This document shows, piece by piece, positions 6,195 to 8,373 of a stretch of 8,373 nt of DNA (position 1 is the first letter of the stretch; each line of letters opens with the position of its first letter). The notes beneath the pieces were generated by a model. That model was not told the DNA's origin. It saw only the letters and a program-made list of their open reading frames with translations, and made no database searches. Source of the stretch: an uncultured Ruminococcus sp. (GTDB taxonomy: Bacteria; Bacillota; Clostridia; Oscillospirales; Ruminococcaceae); the NCBI GenBank assembly GCA_947175005.1, contig CAMWLD010000086.1:1-8373 (forward strand), written 5' to 3'. The translations under genes were made by a program, and so were the position numbers.

Positions 6195-7046
6195 TCAGAC
6201 AGCATTCATAACAGCTTTATATTCTTCCTTAAACCTCTTTGAAAAAATACAATATAACGCCAGGCAGCCGCAAAAGAGCATTTTTGTGTATCGTACCGTC
6301 ATGCCTATCTCGGTGGAATAGGGAGAAAGCAGCTGACTTCCCAGTAAATTCCCGAACATATGAACCAACGCCCCCGCTAAAATACTTCTTTTTGTTTTTA
6401 TGTAAACATACGAAACAGCAAAGTTTAGCAGCATAACGCCGGGTATATACATAACAGCGTCAAATAAAGAATCCCGAAGCAAATTATACTGTGCCTGTCC
6501 CGGCGTAAAAAACCACGCCAAATGCCAGATCCCCCAAATAAAACCCAGAAGCAATGTAGCCCTTGTAAACCCAAATCTTGCAAACAGCCTGTCCAGCGCA
6601 AAACCTCTCCACCCGAATTCCTCGTTCAACGGACCCGAAATAACAGAAAGGAACAATACCAAAAGCAGATTCAGCGGATTTTCTGCGATCGCATGAATAT
6701 GATCCATTCCCGGCATTTCATAGCCAAGAAAATATACACCGATCAGAATCGCTGTGACCGAAATAAATGTGAAGAATAAAACCGTTAAAGCAAGCCATTT
6801 TATCCCCATATATCTAAAGCTGAAACAGCGCATAAAATAATCTTTCCGCCGCTCCTTTGAATATGTAAAAAATACAATAAACAACGCCGTAACAGACGGC
6901 GCACCGCCGCCGAAATAAAATAAGAAAGTCCCTAAGGGCGTACCCTCTGTCCCCATAAAAACAGGTGCAAAGCCAAAGCCCCATGTCCATGCAAGCGTTA
7001 TAATAAAAAACAGCCTCAAAAGCTTTGTGTCATCAGGTCTTGTCAT
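6195..7046 (-). CDS. CPBP (CAAX/Abi) family intramembrane metalloprotease
   Basis: This 283-residue polytopic membrane protein has about eight hydrophobic segments and the CPBP (CAAX proteases and bacteriocin-processing; Abi) signature. Motif 1 is GPLNEEFGWRGF (EExxxR with E142, E143, R147), motif 2 is the histidine H175 in WGIWHLAWFF, and motif 3 is HMFGN with H229 and N233. These residues build the intramembrane glutamate/histidine active site of Rce1-like proteases. Bacterial members act in bacteriocin maturation or self-immunity, or have unknown membrane targets. The gene starts inside the end of the DUF3021 gene (14-bp overlap) with AAGGAG about 11 nt upstream of the ATG, so it belongs firmly to the LytTR operon. 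No bacteriocin precursor is visible nearby, which makes immunity or membrane stress response the more natural guess. All catalytic motifs are intact. Confidence 0.92.
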   Translation of the reverse strand: MTRPDDTKLLRLFFIITLAWTWGFGFAPVFMGTEGTPLGTFLFYFGGGAPSVTALFIVFFTYSKERRKDYFMRCFSFRYMGIKWLALTVLFFTFISVTAILIGVYFLGYEMPGMDHIHAIAENPLNLLLVLFLSVISGPLNEEFGWRGFALDRLFARFGFTRATLLLGFIWGIWHLAWFFTPGQAQYNLLRDSLFDAVMYIPGVMLLNFAVSYVYIKTKRSILAGALVHMFGNLLGSQLLSPYSTEIGMTVRYTKMLFCGCLALYCIFSKRFKEEYKAVMNAV

Positions 7047-7440
7047 CTTTTTCCCGTCTCCTTTCCAGCTGTAAATTTATAAAGTCAATATCCCTTTTAA
7101 CCACCGCCATATCGAGAAAATAAACGGGAACATATACGACCGCCACATACACAAACGCCATCCACCAATTTGACCTGTAAAACCATTCAACAAAATATCC
7201 GTATAAGAAAACAAAAACGGAGACCGAAAAATATTCGATCATAATATTTGCCAAAAAATTCGTGCAAATGACCTGCTTTACAAAATACTGTATCACATTA
7301 ACAAAAAAGGACAAAACAAATATCTCAAACACAAGCAGTATCTCGGGCTTCATTCCGACCGACAAAAACGAAACAAAAAACACCGCCGAAATAATTATCC
7401 CCGCAAATAAAAAAGTCCTTTTCAGAATTTCCTTTATCAT
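7033..7440 (-). CDS. DUF3021 family four-helix membrane protein
   Basis: The 135-residue product has four hydrophobic helices (about residues 9-28, 33-55, 66-87 and 92-113) and a charged C-terminal tail (KRDIDFINLQLERRREKDDKT) typical of DUF3021 proteins. In Firmicutes this family is regularly encoded directly next to a small LytTR DNA-binding protein, as here: the ATG overlaps the TGA of the LytTR gene by 4 bp (ATGA, 7437-7440). By analogy with other regulator/membrane-inhibitor pairs, DUF3021 proteins may sequester or control the LytTR regulator at the membrane; that is inference, not shown by the sequence. The downstream end overlaps the CPBP gene by 14 bp. Confidence 0.88.
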   Translation of the reverse strand: MIKEILKRTFLFAGIIISAVFFVSFLSVGMKPEILLVFEIFVLSFFVNVIQYFVKQVICTNFLANIMIEYFSVSVFVFLYGYFVEWFYRSNWWMAFVYVAVVYVPVYFLDMAVVKRDIDFINLQLERRREKDDKT

Positions 7441-7880
7441 TCCGCGCCCCCCTTTAAAATATTCTTAATGCCTTTCAGATAAGTCCTTGCAACTATCAGC
7501 TTTTCGCCGTTGATGAGCGTTGCTTCAAGTCTGCTGTTCATCAGCTGCCTTATGCTGTAAAGCATATCCACATTCATAAGACAGGACTTGCTTATCCGTA
7601 TTATCCCTGCCTCTTTTAACATTCCCTCCAGTTCGTATAATTTTTTATCCGTCATATACACTTCATCTTTTGTGTATAAAAAGGTTTTTCTTTCCACCGA
7701 TTCCGCATAGTATATATCCGAAATATGCACCTGAAAAACTTTTCCCTCGCTGCTGCCGCTGACCGTAAGATCAAGAGCTTTTATCTTATCTGCCAGCCTG
7801 CGGGTCTTGTTATCCCATATGGGATATTCAATAATTACAGTCAGCGGTTTACCGTCTGCCTGTCTTGTTTTTATCTCCAT
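7437..7880 (-). CDS. LytTR family DNA-binding transcriptional regulator
   Basis: This 147-residue protein has a short N-terminal region (1-45, no receiver phospho-acceptor domain) and a C-terminal LytTR DNA-binding domain (about 46-142). Family hallmarks are VHISDIYYAESVERKTFLY, LYELEGMLKEAGIIRISKSCLMNVD and LEATLINGEKLIVARTYLKGIK. LytTR domains bind paired direct repeats upstream of promoters, and stand-alone versions of this size typically regulate their own operon with a DUF3021 partner. I chose the ATG at 7880 because GGAGGG at 7887-7892 lies 6 nt upstream. A longer reading frame reaching 8048 exists, but its extra 56 residues are unlike LytTR proteins, it has no comparable ribosome binding site, and it runs through the promoter and the relA terminator. 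It is the first gene of an operon with DUF3021 and the CPBP protease and lacks a cognate sensor kinase in this window. Confidence 0.92.
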   Translation of the reverse strand: MEIKTRQADGKPLTVIIEYPIWDNKTRRLADKIKALDLTVSGSSEGKVFQVHISDIYYAESVERKTFLYTKDEVYMTDKKLYELEGMLKEAGIIRISKSCLMNVDMLYSIRQLMNSRLEATLINGEKLIVARTYLKGIKNILKGGAE

Positions 7881-7886
7881 TATCTT

Positions 7887-7892
7887 CCCTCC
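7887..7892 (-). promoter_or_regulatory. Ribosome binding site of the LytTR gene
   Basis: GGAGGG on the - strand lies 6 nt upstream of the ATG at 7880 and decides that start over an upstream in-frame extension. If the promoter at 7900-7928 is used, transcription begins at about 7893, so the leader would be only about a dozen bases and consist almost entirely of this site. Confidence 0.85.
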
Positions 7893-7899
7893 ATAAGCT

Positions 7900-7928
7900 A
7901 TCATAACATAAAAAGAAATAAATAACAA
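7900..7928 (-). promoter_or_regulatory. Housekeeping-type promoter of the LytTR operon
   Basis: On the - strand, TTGTTA (7928-7923) is followed after exactly 17 bp by TATGAT (7905-7900). Both differ from the sigma-A consensus by one to two bases at the optimal spacing, and the -10 box lies 20 bases from the LytTR start codon. The AT-rich spacer (TTTATTTCTTTTTATGT) is typical of Firmicute promoters. Confidence 0.75.
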
Positions 7929-7947
7929 GACCTGAAAACATGACCTG
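7926..7947 (-). promoter_or_regulatory. Paired direct repeat, likely LytTR operator
   Basis: On the - strand CAGGTCATG (7947-7939) and CAGGTCTTG (7934-7926) are direct repeats with one mismatch and a 13-bp period; the proximal copy overlaps the -35 box by three bases. LytTR regulators usually bind two 9-bp direct repeats on one DNA face just upstream of -35. The half-site sequence differs from the AgrA/ComE-type consensus, so the assignment rests on geometry and position next to the LytTR gene itself. Confidence 0.55.
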
Positions 7948-7960
7948 CAAAAGCGGCGGC

Positions 7961-7976
7961 ATAAATTACAATTTAT
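7961..7976. repeat. AT-rich palindrome upstream of the LytTR operator
   Basis: ATAAATT and AATTTAT form a perfect 7-bp inverted repeat with a 2-bp centre, 14 bp upstream of the direct repeat. It could be an operator for another dimeric regulator, an AT-rich promoter-upstream element, or chance in AT-rich DNA. Confidence 0.35.
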
Positions 7977-8011
7977 TATCGGACATTTTGTACGCACCCG
8001 ACTATTCGGAC

Positions 8012-8084
8012 ACAAAAAATATAATGACCGCCGCCGCAAAACCGACATTCGTGAGCATTTTACATCGGTTTTGCCGCAGCGGTC
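8012..8084 (-). terminator. Rho-independent terminator of relA/spoT
   Basis: Reading the - strand from the relA stop, 8084-8065 pairs with 8045-8026 (18 of 20 positions complementary) around a 19-nt loop. The stem is directly followed by ATTATATTTTTT (8025-8014). The stem is GC-rich at its base, and the T-run is properly placed, so transcripts from relA should end here before the LytTR promoter. Confidence 0.85.
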
Positions 8085-8101
8085 AGTCCGAACATCATAA
8101 A

Positions 8102-8373
8102 TTACTTGATTATCCTGTCTGCACTTATAACATCGGGCAGCTTTCTTAGCTTAACAAGCAGCTGTGACAGCTGATTCACACCCCCGATACTGCAAACCAT
8201 AGTAAGATCGGCATTCCCGTTTTTGAGCGACCTCGTGGAAATGGACGTTACAGGTATCCTCATCTCCGCCGTAAGCGCAGTAACACTTGCCAGCAGTGAA
8301 ATGTTGTCATAGCTTACCACCTCAAAAGTCGCCTTGAATATGGGACTGGCCGCCGCCTCTGCATTCTCCGCCC
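8102..8373 (-). CDS. relA: RelA/SpoT (p)ppGpp synthetase/hydrolase, C-terminal ACT domain (partial)
   Basis: Only the last 89 residues are inside the window; the frame stays open to the right edge. They read as an acidic/alanine-rich linker (AENAEAAASP) followed by an ACT domain: FKATFEVVSYDNISLLASVTAL, then MRIPVTSISTRSLKNGNADLTM and LSQLLVKLRKLPDVISADRIIK. This is the C-terminal regulatory (RRM/ACT) end of long RelA/SpoT homologues, which make and degrade the alarmone (p)ppGpp and sense uncharged tRNA on ribosomes. The enzymatic HD and synthetase domains would lie beyond the window. A GTG at 8320 could open a short frame, but the homology continues unbroken upstream of it, so this is a truncation by the window rather than a small gene. 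Other ACT-domain proteins are a less likely alternative. The gene ends in its own terminator and is transcribed towards the LytTR operon. Confidence 0.85.
   Translation of the reverse strand, partial: AENAEAAASPIFKATFEVVSYDNISLLASVTALTAEMRIPVTSISTRSLKNGNADLTMVCSIGGVNQLSQLLVKLRKLPDVISADRIIK

Noticed and set aside
7881..8048. N-terminal extension of the LytTR protein to 8048
   Set aside because: The extra residues are cysteine/arginine-rich and unlike LytTR proteins, the extension runs through a good promoter and the relA terminator, and the ATG at 7880 has a strong ribosome binding site.

Overview
The window looks like a chromosomal segment from an anaerobic, low-to-mid GC Firmicute, most likely a clostridial/Ruminococcus-type (Oscillospiraceae) bacterium. 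The evidence is the combination of a HemZ-type radical SAM protein, a RelA/SpoT C-terminal ACT domain, a GH25 lysozyme, a LytTR-DUF3021 pair, strong AAGGAGG-like ribosome binding sites and TTGTTA/TATGAT promoter elements. No tRNA, rRNA, IS element, phage gene or CRISPR array is visible. The assignment is inference from gene content, not from a database search.

Left part, + strand (1-4520). Bases 1-285 hold no convincing protein gene but have strong, nested inverted repeats: a 13-bp long-range helix, a 19-bp hairpin and a small hairpin with a GTAA (GNRA) loop. This looks like a structured non-coding RNA or a long 5' leader on the + strand. It is followed by a tightly packed operon: a glyoxalase II-like metallo-beta-lactamase hydrolase (286-915), a nucleotidyltransferase with a long helical C-terminal part (932-2008), a small acidic DUF7832-like protein (2011-2574), HemZ (2583-4046) and, after a 71-bp gap, a helical protein ending in a zinc ribbon (4118-4468). 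The operon ends at a bidirectional hairpin terminator at about 4486-4518. The hydrolase-hemZ association is a familiar clostridial arrangement; the nucleotidyltransferase and DUF7832-like genes appear to have been inserted between them.

Right part, - strand (4528-8373). Read in the direction of transcription (right to left), the order is: the 3' end of relA/spoT (cut by the window edge) with its own strong hairpin terminator; a compact promoter region; then LytTR regulator (7880-7437), DUF3021 four-helix membrane protein (7440-7033), CPBP-family membrane protease (7046-6195), cysteine-rich pentapeptide-repeat protein (6141-5557) and membrane-anchored GH25 lysozyme (5502-4528). The first three genes overlap end to end and are clearly one operon. 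The last two follow after gaps of about 53 bp without an obvious terminator and may be co-transcribed. A 13-bp-period direct repeat abutting the -35 box of the LytTR gene promoter is a good candidate operator, suggesting autoregulation.

The most interesting points are the unassigned structured RNA candidate at 45-225, the nucleotidyltransferase/DUF7832-like pair inserted in a housekeeping operon, and the putative LytTR-controlled envelope module with a visible operator. None of these could be tested here by homology or covariance search.
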